A DNA stretch of 64,000 bases from an uncultured SAR86 cluster bacterium (GCA_902560315.1 CACELG010000001.1:186001-250000); one strand, 5' to 3'; positions 1 to 11,323 are shown, counted from the stretch's first letter. Numbers and translations: made by a program. The notes: generated by a model from the sequence alone, not told the origin.

Positions 1-1590
1 AGATGAAAGGTCGTCTATTTTTAAACCAAGTTCTTTCGAATGTTTGGCTAATTTTTTCTTATCTATCTTTGCTCCATTTTGTTCTACTCTAGATAAAACA
101 TGAACAAGTGGATATTCAATGTCATGTAATAGCTTTTCTTGATTTGGCTTTTCTTTGAGCATTGGTGCTAAAACGTTATAAAGTCTCAAAGTTATATCGG
201 CATCTTCAGCAGCATAATCAGATGCAACATCTAGTTTAACTTCTGAAAAGCTTATTTGTTTTGATGCTGTTCCAGTCACATCAGTATATTTAGTAGTTGT
301 ATAATTTAAATAATAGTCTGCAAGCCTATCCATTCCATGACGAGTTGCTGTGCTATTTAATACATATGACATAAGCATAGTGTCAGCAAGAAATTTTGTG
401 ATTTTAATTCCATGTCTAGCTAAGATAGGTATATCAAATTTTAAATTTTGTCCTATTGCCTTATCCTGATTTTTTTCTATTATTGGTCCTAGGTTATCTA
501 CCACATAATCCATACTCAATTGTTTTGGACAATCTTCATAAGAGTGAGCTATTGGGATATAGCATGCCTCGTTCTCAGAAATAGAAAGAGATATACCTAT
601 TAAGTTGGCTGACACTGTATCTACAGAATCGGTCTCTGTATCAATTGCAAAAGCTTTAGACTTATTAATCTTTGTAATCCAGTCTCTTAGGCTTTTTTCA
701 TCCAGTACTGTTTCATAATTTGAATCCTTCTTTGAATCTTCTTTTTGTTTGCCTTTATTGACTGATTTAAATTCCAAGTTTGAAAAAATTTTATCTAATT
801 CTTCATCATTAGGATTAAAAACCAAAAGATCTTCAAATTTTTGATTCAAATCAACATCAGTTTTTAACGATACCAATTCAATATTCCTATCAATGTCATC
901 AAGTGCATTTCTAAGATTTTCTCCAACAACACCTGTTATTGAATCAGCGTTATCTTTAATACCTTGTATATCACCATATTCATTTAACCATTTGGCTGCT
1001 GTTTTTTGTCCAACTTTTGGAACTCCAGGAATATTATCTGAGGCATCACCTACTAGTGCGAGCATATCTCTTATTTGGTTAGGCTTTACGCCAAACTTTT
1101 CAAGTACGCTCTCTTCATTGAAGATTTTGTGCTTCATAGTGTCCATAATTGTTGTGTGGGGATCTTCAACAAGCTGCATCAAATCTTTATCCAATGAAGA
1201 TATAACACATTTATATTTGGCATCTTTTGCCATCCGTGAAATGGTTGCTATGACATCATCAGCTTCAACTCCTTCAATTTCAATTAAAGGGAATCCTATT
1301 GCACGGCATATTGATTTAACAGGAATAAGTTGATCTCTTAATTCATCTGGCATAGGCGGTCTGTTGGCTTTATATTCTGAATAAATATCGCTTCTAAAAG
1401 TTTTACCTTTTGCATCAAACACAACAATTATTGGAGAGCCTTCGCTATCCTTTTTAAGATTCATTAGCATATTTGTTACTCCCTTTACTGCGCCTGTAGG
1501 TTTGCCAGAGGAAGTGCTCAGGGGTGGCATTGCATGAAATGCCCTATATAAATATGAGGATCCGTCTATTACAAAAATTCTATCTTTCAT
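1..1590 (-). CDS. polA: DNA polymerase I, N-terminal part (5'-3' exonuclease and 3'-5' exonuclease regions); continues past the window edge
   Basis: Reverse-strand translation from ATG at 1590: MKDRIFVIDGSSYLYRAFHAMPPLSTSSGKPTGAVKGVTNML...; typical PolA N-terminus. Missing from the ORF track because it is open at the edge. Confidence 0.95.
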   Translation of the reverse strand, partial: MKDRIFVIDGSSYLYRAFHAMPPLSTSSGKPTGAVKGVTNMLMNLKKDSEGSPIIVVFDAKGKTFRSDIYSEYKANRPPMPDELRDQLIPVKSICRAIGFPLIEIEGVEADDVIATISRMAKDAKYKCVISSLDKDLMQLVEDPHTTIMDTMKHKIFNEESVLEKFGVKPNQIRDMLALVGDASDNIPGVPKVGQKTAAKWLNEYGDIQGIKDNADSITGVVGENLRNALDDIDRNIELVSLKTDVDLNQKFEDLLVFNPNDEELDKIFSNLEFKSVNKGKQKEDSKKDSNYETVLDEKSLRDWITKINKSKAFAIDTETDSVDTVSANLIGISLSISENEACYIPIAHSYEDCPKQLSMDYVVDNLGPIIEKNQDKAIGQNLKFDIPILARHGIKITKFLADTMLMSYVLNSTATRHGMDRLADYYLNYTTTKYTDVTGTASKQISFSEVKLDVASDYAAEDADITLRLYNVLAPMLKEKPNQEKLLHDIEYPLVHVLSRVEQNGAKIDKKKLAKHSKELGLKIDDLSS

Positions 1591-1653
1591 GTTTGTCTTT
1601 TATATAATGTATTATGACTCCTGTTTTTCTATAATGGAAAAAATTAAATAAAA

Positions 1654-2163
1654 ATGTACAAAACAATTTCAATCTTAATAAAAAAGATATTTCAAGATTA
1701 TTTTGAATGGGCTATAGCAATTTCAGCTATTTTAATAATCTTGATAGCTGTTGCAATGGATAAGTTTTTATATTTACAGGCTTGTCCGTTATGCATACTA
1801 ACTAGATACGTTTTTGGGCTAATTGGTATCTCAGCATTAATCGGACTTTTAATTAAGAAAAAACTTTTTGGTGGAATTTTGATTATGCTCTCATCAGTAA
1901 TTGGTTTATTCGTTACCTCAAGGCAGATATATATTCAGAATATGTCGATTGATGAAATTGCTCAACTTTCAGGATGCAGTATGCCTTTTAACACTCAAGT
2001 AGAATATTTTGGTCTCATTGAAGCAATAAATAGGACTCTTGCAGGTGGACCTAGTTGTGCAGAGGATGGATGGAGATTTGTGTTTAATTTTGCAGAATGG
2101 GGATTTCTATTTTTTGCTATGTATCTAATTAGTAGTATATATAAGTATAGAAAATGGTATTGA
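1654..2163 (+). CDS. dsbB: Disulfide bond formation protein B
   Basis: 169 aa, four TM segments, CxxC in 'LQACPLCILTRYVFG'. Confidence 0.9.
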   Translation: MYKTISILIKKIFQDYFEWAIAISAILIILIAVAMDKFLYLQACPLCILTRYVFGLIGISALIGLLIKKKLFGGILIMLSSVIGLFVTSRQIYIQNMSIDEIAQLSGCSMPFNTQVEYFGLIEAINRTLAGGPSCAEDGWRFVFNFAEWGFLFFAMYLISSIYKYRKWY

Positions 2164-2287
2164 TTCATTAAATATGTAGCAAAACTACATATAAAATCTC
2201 TTAAAAATACTATATCTAAAGTGTTTTAATAATTTATTGACTTTTGTATACATATATTTTTTAATTCACTACATAATAACTCACTTT

Positions 2288-2378
2288 ATTAATAGCAAAG
2301 AAAATATTATAGGTACATAATTATTTCCTCTATATATATAATTATTCCCCCCAAGTACCTATAATATTTGTTATTAAT
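2288..2378 (+). promoter_or_regulatory. Long interrupted inverted repeat in the pckA leader, ending 2 nt before the ATG
   Basis: AAATATTATAGGTAC (2302-2316) / GTACCTATAATATTT (2355-2369) is a perfect 15-bp inverted repeat; outer ATTAATAGCAA (2288-2298) pairs with TTGTTATTAAT (2368-2378) with one G-T; inner ATAATTAT at 2317-2324 and 2338-2345. Confidence 0.7.
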
Positions 2379-2379
2379 C

Positions 2380-3924
2380 ATGAGTAATCAACCACAAAAA
2401 TCTATTTGTATGAGCATCGATCAATTAATTGATGCTGCTGTTGCTAATAAAGAAGGCATTATTGCAAGTAATGGTGCATTTTCTACAACTACTGGAGAGA
2501 GGAGTTCAAGAAGCCCTGAAGATAGATTTATTGTAAAAGAAGCTCACACAGAGGATTTAATTGAATGGGGTGAAGTAAATAGGCCTTTTGACAGAGAAAA
2601 ATTCAATAGTTTGTGGGATAAAGTTGAATCTTATTTGGCCAAACAAAGTAGTTATATATCAAATGTTCATGTAGGAGCGCATCCAGAATATTATTTACCT
2701 GTTCAGGTTACTACCGAAACGGCATGGCATTCATTGTTTGCTAGATTAATTTTTATAAATCCAGATAATTTTAATCCACTTAATAAAATAAAGTGGGAAA
2801 TTTTAAGCGCTGCAAACTATGAATGTATTCCTGAAGAAGATGGGACTAATTCAGAAAGTTGTATAGTGATTAACTTTTCTGAAAGAAAGGTCTTAATTGC
2901 AGGCATGAAATATGCAGGCGAGTTAAAAAAATCGATGTTCTCTGTTCAAAATTTTTTATTAACTGACGACGACGTGTTGCCAATGCACTGCTCAGCAAAT
3001 ATAAATAAAGATAGTAATGTGACTCTGTTTTTTGGTCTATCAGGAACAGGTAAAACAACACTCTCAGCAGATCTTAAATGTTCACTCATAGGCGATGACG
3101 AACATGGTTGGAGTAAAGGAGCTGTTTTTAATTTTGAGGGTGGTTGTTATGCAAAAACTGTTAATTTGTCAAAAGAAAACGAGCCAGTAATTTACAACGC
3201 TATAAAGCATGGAAGTGTAATTGAGAATGTTTACATAGGTGACAATAATAAACCTGATTATTCTAATATTTCGATTTCAGAGAACGGAAGATGTTGTTAC
3301 CCAAGATCACACATCGAGAATGCTGTTAAAGAAAATGCAGCAGGAGAACCAAAGACCATTATATTCTTAACATGTGACCTTACTGGTGTAATACCTCCAG
3401 TCTCAATATTATCCAGAGAAAGTGCAGCCTATCATTTCTTAAGTGGCTATACTGCAAAGCTTGGCTCGACAGAAAGAGGAGCTGGGGCTCCTATTCAATC
3501 TACTTTTTCTACATGTTTCGGCGCTCCTTTTTTCCCAAGGCCAGCAAGCGTATATGCAGATCTTTTAATGAAGCGTGTTGAAGAATTTGATTCTAAGGTG
3601 TTTCTTGTAAATACTGGTTGGACAGGCGGTCCTTATGGAGTCGGATCTAGGTTTGATATTCCAATTACTAGAAGAATAGTAACTGCAATTCAGGATGGAG
3701 AGTTAAATAACGTAGAAACATTAAAAATTCCTGGTTTAAACTTGAGCATACCCAAATCTGTAAATGGAGTGGACTCAAAATTATTGAATCCAATTGAAAA
3801 TTGGGATGATAAAGATAAATATCAAAAAAAGTTAGAAGACTTAGTATCACAATTCCAAGAAAATTTTAAAAAATATGATGTAAATCAAGAAATAGTGTCA
3901 GCCGGTCCAGGATTTGATGGCTAA
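2380..3924 (+). CDS. pckA: Phosphoenolpyruvate carboxykinase (ATP type)
   Basis: [14 protein letters not shown] and GGPYGVGSR motifs; the ORF track start at 2368 (TTG) is probably upstream of the true ATG at 2380. Confidence 0.95.
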   Translation: MSNQPQKSICMSIDQLIDAAVANKEGIIASNGAFSTTTGERSSRSPEDRFIVKEAHTEDLIEWGEVNRPFDREKFNSLWDKVESYLAKQSSYISNVHVGAHPEYYLPVQVTTETAWHSLFARLIFINPDNFNPLNKIKWEILSAANYECIPEEDGTNSESCIVINFSERKVLIAGMKYAGELKKSMFSVQNFLLTDDDVLPMHCSANINKDSNVTLFFGLSGTGKTTLSADLKCSLIGDDEHGWSKGAVFNFEGGCYAKTVNLSKENEPVIYNAIKHGSVIENVYIGDNNKPDYSNISISENGRCCYPRSHIENAVKENAAGEPKTIIFLTCDLTGVIPPVSILSRESAAYHFLSGYTAKLGSTERGAGAPIQSTFSTCFGAPFFPRPASVYADLLMKRVEEFDSKVFLVNTGWTGGPYGVGSRFDIPITRRIVTAIQDGELNNVETLKIPGLNLSIPKSVNGVDSKLLNPIENWDDKDKYQKKLEDLVSQFQENFKKYDVNQEIVSAGPGFDG

Positions 3925-5422
3925 TGAATTGTTAAAAAACAAACTAAGTAAATTAAAGGACAATGGGTTTTTTAATAATTTAGTTATAAAAAGAGGTATT
4001 GAAAAAGAATTCTTTAGAGTTAGTAATAATGGATATTTATCAAAAAAACCTCATCCTGAGTCTCTTGGTTCTGCCTTAACAAATAAGTATATAACGACTG
4101 ACTTTGCTGAAGCTCAACTAGAGCTTGTTACCCCAGTCTTTGAAGATGTAAATAATCTTTATGATTTTCTATACTCTCTTCATTTATTTGTTGCTCAAAA
4201 TATAGACAAAAATGAAGTGTTGTGGCCATTTTCAATGCCTCCTAGAATTAAAAAAGAGTCTGATATACATCTTGGTTATTATCATCAAAGTAATATTGGG
4301 TTACTTAAACATGTTTATAGAAGAGGTTTAAAAGTAAGATATGGCCCAACAATGCAATGTGTTTCTGGCATGCATTATAACTTTTCAATAAAGCCAAGTT
4401 CATTGGCTATATTTACTGAATCAAGTGATCAAAAAGATATTGATAACGCATATCTTGGACTAATAAGAAACTTTAAAAGATTGTTTTGGTTCGTTTTAAC
4501 AGAATTTGGACAAACAAATGTTGTTGACAAAACATTTGTAAAAAACAGAGATCATATTCTTAAAGAGTTGAATGATGAAGATATGTATCTTAAGAATGCT
4601 ACATCTCTCAGAATGAGTGAGATAGGCTATCAAAGCAAGGCACAAAAAGATTTAGGTATTAAATATAACTCTCTACCGGATTTTCTTAAGAAAATTAAGG
4701 ATGCAATCACCATACCCTACCCAGAGTTTGAAAAAAAAGGACTTAGAGAGTCTAACGGAGATTTACATCAAATTTCTAATGGAATAATTCAAATTGAAAA
4801 CGAATATTATGATTCCATAAGACCAAAAAGGTCCTCATCTAATAATATGAGGCCCTATGAGCTTCTAAAGAATTTTGGTATCGAATATGTGGAAATACGT
4901 GGCATTGATATTTCACCATATGATTTAACAGGTATGTCGATTCATCAAATACATTTTTTAGATTTGATTCTTCTTTATTGTTTAATAAATCCAAGCCCAG
5001 AAATATCAAATGATGAAAAGAATGAAATTGATTCAAATGACTTCAAAGCCATCTATGAAGGTAGAGATAAAAGCACTGAAATATCTATAAATGGTATAAA
5101 AACAGATATTGGAAGTGCTAAAGAAAAAGTTATAAAAGACCTAATGCTTATTGCAGAGTATCTTAAAGAATATGATAAAGCTCAAGATTCAATAGAACAT
5201 GTTTTAAAAACAAGAAAGGGAATTATTTCAGATAATGCTTTTCATGATGAAGGTCTAGAAAAAGCAAAAAATAATACTAAAATTTTAAGATCAGATGATT
5301 CAAAAAATATTGATGGTATAAAAAAAGAAGCAGAGTTATCATTAGAAGAACTTAGCAAAATCCAGAAAAATTCTGATGAAGAAATGGATGAATATGTCAA
5401 AAGTTACAATTTAAACTTATAG
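3917..5422 (+). CDS. gshA: Glutamate--cysteine ligase
   Basis: About 500 aa; [28 protein letters not shown] typical of gammaproteobacterial GshA; ATG at 3917 overlaps the pckA end. Confidence 0.92.
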   Translation: MANELLKNKLSKLKDNGFFNNLVIKRGIEKEFFRVSNNGYLSKKPHPESLGSALTNKYITTDFAEAQLELVTPVFEDVNNLYDFLYSLHLFVAQNIDKNEVLWPFSMPPRIKKESDIHLGYYHQSNIGLLKHVYRRGLKVRYGPTMQCVSGMHYNFSIKPSSLAIFTESSDQKDIDNAYLGLIRNFKRLFWFVLTEFGQTNVVDKTFVKNRDHILKELNDEDMYLKNATSLRMSEIGYQSKAQKDLGIKYNSLPDFLKKIKDAITIPYPEFEKKGLRESNGDLHQISNGIIQIENEYYDSIRPKRSSSNNMRPYELLKNFGIEYVEIRGIDISPYDLTGMSIHQIHFLDLILLYCLINPSPEISNDEKNEIDSNDFKAIYEGRDKSTEISINGIKTDIGSAKEKVIKDLMLIAEYLKEYDKAQDSIEHVLKTRKGIISDNAFHDEGLEKAKNNTKILRSDDSKNIDGIKKEAELSLEELSKIQKNSDEEMDEYVKSYNLNL

Positions 5423-5432
5423 GGGGGACATT

Positions 5433-6431
5433 ATGAAAGCTTTACAATGTGTTGAACTTGGCATGCCAGATAAATTGCAGGTTAATGAAATACCTGATCC
5501 TGAGGTTCTTCCTGGGCATGTTTTGATTGATAACAAAGCAGCTAGTGTTAACTTTCCTGATGTCTTAATGATTCAAGGCTTATATCAATTTCAACCGGAA
5601 CTGCCTTTTTCACCAGGAGGTGAATCTGCTGGAATTGTTTCTTCTCTTGGAGAGGGAGTGAAAAACATCTCTGTTGGAGATAGAGTATTTGCAATGACAG
5701 GGCTGGGAGCTTTTGCTGAAAAAATAGTTGCCCCGGAACATGCTGTTGTAAAAATTCCTGAAAGCATGGATTTTGAGACTGCAGCAGCGCTTCCAATGAC
5801 CTATGGAACATCTTTGTATGCTCTTAAACAAAGAGCTGAATTGAAAGAAGGAGAAACGCTTCTTGTTTTAGGTGCTGCAGGTGGTGTTGGGCTGGCAACA
5901 GTTGAGCTTGGAAAAGCAATGGGTGCAAAAGTTATAGCAGCAGCATCAACTCAAGAAAAAGTAGATTTATGCATACAGCATGGTGCTGATGAAGGCTTTA
6001 TATACCCTACTGGCAAACTTGATAGAGATCAGCAAAAAGAACTCTCTTCAAAGATTAAAGAATTAACTGGGGGAATGGGAGCAAATGTTGTTTATGACCC
6101 TGTTGGAGATGACTATTCTGAACCATGCATTAGGGCAACAGCATGGGATGGAAGATATTTAGTAATTGGCTTTGCAGCAGGTGAAATCCCAAAAATACCC
6201 ATTAATCTTGCCCTGTTAAAAGGCATGAAGATTGTCGGCGTGTTTTGGGGTGCTTGGGTTGGCATGTTTCCTGAAGAAAATAAAAAAAATTTCCAGGAAC
6301 TTTTTCAGCTTCACTCTGATGGTAAAATTAATCCAGAGGTTTCTGATTCATTTTCTTTAGATAAAGGCGCTCAAGCAATTGCTCATTTAAAAGATAGAAA
6401 AGCTAAAGGTAAAGTAATCATCAAAATATAA
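5433..6431 (+). CDS. Quinone oxidoreductase / MDR-superfamily NADPH-dependent oxidoreductase
   Basis: GAAGGVGLATVELGKAMGAKVIAAAS Rossmann motif, PGGESAGIV; good SD upstream. Confidence 0.88.
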   Translation: MKALQCVELGMPDKLQVNEIPDPEVLPGHVLIDNKAASVNFPDVLMIQGLYQFQPELPFSPGGESAGIVSSLGEGVKNISVGDRVFAMTGLGAFAEKIVAPEHAVVKIPESMDFETAAALPMTYGTSLYALKQRAELKEGETLLVLGAAGGVGLATVELGKAMGAKVIAAASTQEKVDLCIQHGADEGFIYPTGKLDRDQQKELSSKIKELTGGMGANVVYDPVGDDYSEPCIRATAWDGRYLVIGFAAGEIPKIPINLALLKGMKIVGVFWGAWVGMFPEENKKNFQELFQLHSDGKINPEVSDSFSLDKGAQAIAHLKDRKAKGKVIIKI

Positions 6432-6433
6432 AT

Positions 6434-7072
6434 TTAGTCTTGAGTTACTGATTGATAAGTTAATGATAATCTTGAAATATCAAATGGCGGTCTAAAAAAA
6501 CCTGCAAACTCCGCATCAGGGTTTAATAAAATAATATTATTAACATGATTATCTAGGTGAGAATGATCTGTATTGTCATTGCTTGGCATAACATTATTAA
6601 CAGATAATTGTGTTGCAAGGCTTAAAAGCATTGGCCTTGTATTAGATATTCCAATAAAAGAAGTATCAAATCCTTTGGCATATTTATTTATGTCTTCAGG
6701 TGAATCTCTTTCAGGATCTATAGAAACTAAAACCCATTGTTTATTATCTAAAGGAAATTCCTTTTCTTTCAATACTTTTATAAGCTTAGAAAGTTGATAC
6801 ATGGTGGTTGGACATTCATCCGGACATCTTGTAAATCCAAAATACATTAGTGTCCATTTTCCCATAAGATTTGATTTATTAAATTCGCCACCATCAGCAG
6901 TAAAAAAACTAAAATCAGAAATCTTTTTGGGAGCTTCAAACAAGAAGAGTCCATTGATTAAGAGCTCATTCGTGCTAAGAGTTCTTGGGGTTGTTAACTT
7001 GTTTATAAAAAGGACTAGAACAGTCAGAATGAAAATTGCAATTATTAATAAATTCTTCTTTATTGTCATCAA
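6434..7072 (-). CDS. SCO1/SenC-family copper chaperone for cytochrome oxidase
   Basis: GKWTLMYFGFTRCPDECPTTMYQL (CxxxC), N-terminal TM; at end of cox cluster. Confidence 0.9.
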   Translation of the reverse strand: MMTIKKNLLIIAIFILTVLVLFINKLTTPRTLSTNELLINGLFLFEAPKKISDFSFFTADGGEFNKSNLMGKWTLMYFGFTRCPDECPTTMYQLSKLIKVLKEKEFPLDNKQWVLVSIDPERDSPEDINKYAKGFDTSFIGISNTRPMLLSLATQLSVNNVMPSNDNTDHSHLDNHVNNIILLNPDAEFAGFFRPPFDISRLSLTYQSVTQD

Positions 7073-7944
7073 CTAATAATTATAAAGTGGTCTAGCAACA
7101 AAGCTAAAAAAATTAAGAAAATATAATAAATAGAAAACTGGAAAGTTTTCATAGCATCTTCATCATCATTACTGTAATAAAGATTTATTGAGTAGTATAA
7201 AAATAGTGTGCTTAAGGCCAATGCAGAAAATAAATATATCTCTCCAGACATTAGAACAACATATGGCAAGAGGCTTACTATAAAAAGAATAATTGTATAT
7301 AAGACTATTTGTAATTTAGTAAAAATAACTCCATGGGTTACAGGTAACATAGGGATAGATTCTTTTGCATATTCATCTTTTCGATAAATTGCTAAGGCCC
7401 AAAAATGTGGTGGCGTCCATACAAAAATTATTAAAACTAACAACAAAGCATAAGGCTCGATGGTATTTGATACAGATGCCCAGCCCAATAAAGGCGGTGC
7501 CGCGCCTGCCAATCCACCTATTACTATATTTTGTGGCGTAGCTCTTTTTAAATAAACGGTGTATATAAATGCATACCCTATTAAAGATGCTAAAGTGAGA
7601 ATCATTGTGAGAGTATTAACGTATAGGTATAAAATTAATGCTCCTAGAATTCCTATCACTAGTGCAAAGATTGAGGCATGCGTGGCTGAAAGCTCTCCTT
7701 GTGGTAGAGGTCTTTGATCAGTCCTTGTCATCGAGGCGTCAGTATTCCTATCAATTACTTGATTAATTGCTGCCGCAGATGCAGCACAAAATGCTATACC
7801 AGATAAAGATACAAAGAGATACCAAAATGAACTTACTGATTCCTCCGCTAATAACATTCCTACAAAAGCACAAATTAGCATCATGTAAACAACATTTGGT
7901 TTACAAAGCTCATAATAGCTTTTGAGAAGTGTCATTTTTTCCAA
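7069..7944 (-). CDS. ctaB: Protoheme IX farnesyltransferase (heme O synthase)
   Basis: NQVIDRNTDASMTRTDQRPLP motif, polytopic membrane protein. Confidence 0.95.
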   Translation of the reverse strand: MEKMTLLKSYYELCKPNVVYMMLICAFVGMLLAEESVSSFWYLFVSLSGIAFCAASAAAINQVIDRNTDASMTRTDQRPLPQGELSATHASIFALVIGILGALILYLYVNTLTMILTLASLIGYAFIYTVYLKRATPQNIVIGGLAGAAPPLLGWASVSNTIEPYALLLVLIIFVWTPPHFWALAIYRKDEYAKESIPMLPVTHGVIFTKLQIVLYTIILFIVSLLPYVVLMSGEIYLFSALALSTLFLYYSINLYYSNDDEDAMKTFQFSIYYIFLIFLALLLDHFIIIS

Positions 7945-8906
7945 GCGAGATAATTAACAGTGAATGTTGCTAAAAGTAAGCAAGCTGCAACTAGATTATG
8001 TGCAATAGCAACATATAAAGGCAGAACATACACAACATTAATAATTCCTAGTGTGATCTGAGTTAATAATAATATTCCAAGAGTTGAAGCAAGAGGGGCT
8101 GCTTCTGAAAACCATAGCCTAGACATAAGTGTTAAGAATATAAAAGTTACAAGAAGAGCTGATATTCTATGAGAGTAATGAATTGCAACTCGAGCAGGAT
8201 TATCTAATAACCCATATAAGTAATTTGGGCCAACTTCTTGATTTAAATTAAACCCATTTTTAAAATCCATTTCTGGCAAATATGAGCCTTGGCATGTTGG
8301 AAAGTCAGCACATGCCAGAGAAGCATAATTAGTGCTAGTCCATACACCCAAAAAAATCTGGAATATTAAAACAGCCAAAGCAATACCTGAAATTACTTTT
8401 AAATTAGAGATATTTATTTGGTTAAATATTTCAAAATTACGGGATTTTAAATAGATAAAGTAAAGCAATAATAGAGTCGTGAAACCACCAAATAAATGAA
8501 TCGTAACAATTATTGGTAATAACTTTAAACTAACTGTTAAATATCCAAAAGTGCCTTGGAGACAAATAAAAATTAATAAAAAACAAGACCAGCCTTGAAT
8601 AGATTTATCATTTGTCTTTCTAAATGATAGGTAAACTAAAAAAATTGCTAGAAGCCCTAGAGCAGCAGCAAAGTATCTATGAACAACTTCAGGTATTGCT
8701 TTATTTATATCATAAGGAAAGGTTGGATATCTGCTTTCAGCAATAGCAATTTCAGCTTCATTTATTGGGAAAACAACAAAACCATAACATCCTGGCCAAT
8801 CTGGACAACCAAGACCGGCATCTACAAGCCGAGTCCATGCCCCTAATGCAATTACAACAAATGCCATACATATTCCAAATAGTGATAAGTTTTTAATTTG
8901 GTTCAT
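7932..8906 (-). CDS. ctaA: Heme A synthase (COX15/CtaA)
   Basis: GAWTRLVDAGLGCPDWPGCYG motif, eight TM segments. Confidence 0.94.
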   Translation of the reverse strand: MNQIKNLSLFGICMAFVVIALGAWTRLVDAGLGCPDWPGCYGFVVFPINEAEIAIAESRYPTFPYDINKAIPEVVHRYFAAALGLLAIFLVYLSFRKTNDKSIQGWSCFLLIFICLQGTFGYLTVSLKLLPIIVTIHLFGGFTTLLLLYFIYLKSRNFEIFNQINISNLKVISGIALAVLIFQIFLGVWTSTNYASLACADFPTCQGSYLPEMDFKNGFNLNQEVGPNYLYGLLDNPARVAIHYSHRISALLVTFIFLTLMSRLWFSEAAPLASTLGILLLTQITLGIINVVYVLPLYVAIAHNLVAACLLLATFTVNYLAWKK

Positions 8907-9490
8907 TAAATTAATACCTTTAAGTCTTTTAAAATTAATTTAGGGTCTGTATCAGGTAAAAAATACATAACCGCCCTTCCATATGGATCTATCACAAAAA
9001 TTGGGTTCTCCGCATTAAAATCCAGTAATGAGTTTCTTTGTAAGACATTTAACAACACTCCATTTTTGTCTTCAACAACCTCAATTCGTGGATACTGCAA
9101 TTTGATATCCTTTAAATTAGGTTCGAGCAATTTATTTGAATAAAATAAAACTCGTTTTAATTTATTTATGTCTCTGTTTAAAGCAACGTTTAATTGTCTT
9201 GCTAAGTAAATCGATTGTTCGCTAGTTTCGATGTTTGTAACATATACAGACAAAACCCATTTTCCATCTTCAAAACTTATTAAATCTTGTTTTCCTTCAC
9301 CATTTTTAAAGTCATTTAAATCGAAATAACTTTTGAAAAAAACTCCATTGTTTTTTGTTCCCTCTGGTGACATTCCTTTTAGAAAATAAAGAGTTGAAAA
9401 TGTAACAACCAGTATTGGCGTAAGTAGTAATACCGCTAAAAAAAATTTATTTCTCATTTCTTTTGAATCCATACCAAATATACATAACAC
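8906..9490 (-). CDS. Membrane-anchored protein of the cox cluster, unknown function
   Basis: Single N-terminal TM; between SURF1 and COX15 genes; start codon uncertain because of overlap with SURF1. Confidence 0.6.
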   Translation of the reverse strand: MLCIFGMDSKEMRNKFFLAVLLLTPILVVTFSTLYFLKGMSPEGTKNNGVFFKSYFDLNDFKNGEGKQDLISFEDGKWVLSVYVTNIETSEQSIYLARQLNVALNRDINKLKRVLFYSNKLLEPNLKDIKLQYPRIEVVEDKNGVLLNVLQRNSLLDFNAENPIFVIDPYGRAVMYFLPDTDPKLILKDLKVLI

Positions 9491-10148
9491 ATAAAACTAT
9501 AAACATTAAAAACCATTGTGCAGAATAACCATAATGTTTTATTGGTGTCATATTTGTTGGGTTAATTTTAATATATTCAAGACTATTTCTGCTTATTGGA
9601 TCTGCTAATAGAATAAATGGATATATTAGATCACTATATTCTTTTGAAATTACTTCTAAATTTTTGGTTTGTGAAACTTTTGGCCATACATCTGTAACAA
9701 GTTCATCTGAAAGGATGAGACCTAGCTCAGGAGACTCTAAGATTCCACTAACTCTTTCATTTGAATTTATCAGATCAATATTTGGAAGGACTTCTATGTT
9801 TCTATTTCTTGGTATCCAGCCCCTGTCGATAAGAATAATCTCATTAGTATTTATTAGTTTAAAGGGTGTTAAAACTTTGTATCCGGCAATGCCTTTTCTA
9901 ATAACATTATCGATTAATAATTGATTAGAGCCGTCCCATGATCCTTCAACATAAACTCTGTCCCATTTTTTTGAATCTTTACTTATATATTCTGGACTTT
10001 TAAGTGAATTTTTTTCAAACTCATCTAATAAGACTGTCTTTGCTTGCCCTCTATCAATCTGCCATAGTCCTAAAGAAAAAAATAATACGGCAAAAAAAAC
10101 AAAAAATATTGTGATTTTTATTCCAGGATTAAATTTATTTTTTTTCAT
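9447..10148 (-). CDS. SURF1-family cytochrome oxidase assembly protein
   Basis: SLGLWQIDRGQAK, LLIDNVIRKGIAGYKVLTPF, ILIDRGWIP motifs. Confidence 0.9.
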   Translation of the reverse strand: MKKNKFNPGIKITIFFVFFAVLFFSLGLWQIDRGQAKTVLLDEFEKNSLKSPEYISKDSKKWDRVYVEGSWDGSNQLLIDNVIRKGIAGYKVLTPFKLINTNEIILIDRGWIPRNRNIEVLPNIDLINSNERVSGILESPELGLILSDELVTDVWPKVSQTKNLEVISKEYSDLIYPFILLADPISRNSLEYIKINPTNMTPIKHYGYSAQWFLMFIVLCVMYIWYGFKRNEK

Positions 10149-10182
10149 ATCTATTGAAGTATATATGCTTTAAAATTTTAAT

Positions 10183-10401
10183 ATGATTACTACTTTAATT
10201 TATATAGTTTTACCATTATTGCTTCTTTCTCTTGCTGGCGGTCTTTTCTTTTTGCTTGTTGATAAAGGCGATACTGGAAGAAAAAGAACGGTTTACTTGC
10301 TTGGCCTTAGAGTTTTCTTTGCTGCAGTTTTAATCATATTAATTGCTATAGGGCTTTACACTGGTGAACTTGGAAATAGTGTTCCCTGGGAAGCTTCGTA
10401 A
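10183..10401 (+). CDS. Twin-TM small protein (DUF2909-like)
   Basis: 72 aa, two TM; position within cox cluster typical for this family. Confidence 0.75.
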   Translation: MITTLIYIVLPLLLLSLAGGLFFLLVDKGDTGRKRTVYLLGLRVFFAAVLIILIAIGLYTGELGNSVPWEAS

Positions 10402-11316
10402 TTAAAGAATATATACAAACAAAAAAAGCATAACCCATACAACATCAACAAAATGCCAATACCATGAGGCTGCCTCAAATCCAAAGTGGTCATGTTCTTC
10501 AAAGTGGCCTGCAAAAACAGACCTGCCTAGCATAATTGCCAACATGAAACCTCCCATCATTACATGGAAGCCGTGAAAACCTGTTAACATGAAAAAAGTT
10601 GACCCATATATTCCAGAGTTTAACGTTAGACCATAATGAGCGTAAGCTTCGTAATATTCTGCAGCTTGTAATCCAACAAAAATTAAAGCTAAGAATACTG
10701 TTATTCCTAAAAAAGTGTTAAATCTTTTCCTATTGCCTTTTTTTAGTCCGAGATGAGCTATGTGGACTGTTACAGATGAGCTTAAGAGCACAATCGTATT
10801 CCAAAGAGGTAACCACTTTAGAGCATGGTCCCATCCTGGCCATGCCATACTCTTATCAGCCAAATCATACTCAGTTCCTTGGTCTGGAGTTGTCATAACA
10901 GGCCATGAAGACTCAAAAGCAGGCCATAGCTCAATAGCAGAAATGTAAGCACCTTTTGAACCTTCACCTGCTAACCACGGAACGGCTAAGGTTCTTACAT
11001 AAAATAAAGCTCCGAAAAATGCTGCGAAAAACATGACTTCAGAAAAAATGAACCAAGCCATACCATAAACATAAGATTGTTTTAATTGATTTGAATCTAA
11101 GCCTGCAAGGTGCTCTTTAATAACCTGTCTAAACCAAAAAAACATTGTTAAAAAAAGACATCCAAAACCGAAATACAATATGTAAACTGAGTTACTAGAA
11201 GGATCGTCTAAGTTATTTATTGTGCTAGAGGCACCCATTACGAGCAGAAATAAGGAGACCGCCATAAATATGGGAAACCTGCTTTGATCAGGTACGTAGT
11301 AACTTCCTCCACTCAT
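10402..11316 (-). CDS. coxC: Cytochrome c oxidase subunit III
   Basis: GFHGFHVMMGGFML, SWYWHFVDVVWVMLF. Confidence 0.95.
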   Translation of the reverse strand: MSGGSYYVPDQSRFPIFMAVSLFLLVMGASSTINNLDDPSSNSVYILYFGFGCLFLTMFFWFRQVIKEHLAGLDSNQLKQSYVYGMAWFIFSEVMFFAAFFGALFYVRTLAVPWLAGEGSKGAYISAIELWPAFESSWPVMTTPDQGTEYDLADKSMAWPGWDHALKWLPLWNTIVLLSSSVTVHIAHLGLKKGNRKRFNTFLGITVFLALIFVGLQAAEYYEAYAHYGLTLNSGIYGSTFFMLTGFHGFHVMMGGFMLAIMLGRSVFAGHFEEHDHFGFEAASWYWHFVDVVWVMLFLFVYIL

Positions 11317-11323
11317 TTCCTGC

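Noticed and set aside
893-1333. 146-aa + strand ORF
   Set aside because: Antisense to polA, whose reverse-strand translation is clear; low-complexity Ser/Ile-rich product.
2346-2352. Homopolymeric C tract upstream of pckA as a phase-variation switch
   Set aside because: Short, and not in a coding frame; better considered as part of the hairpin loop.
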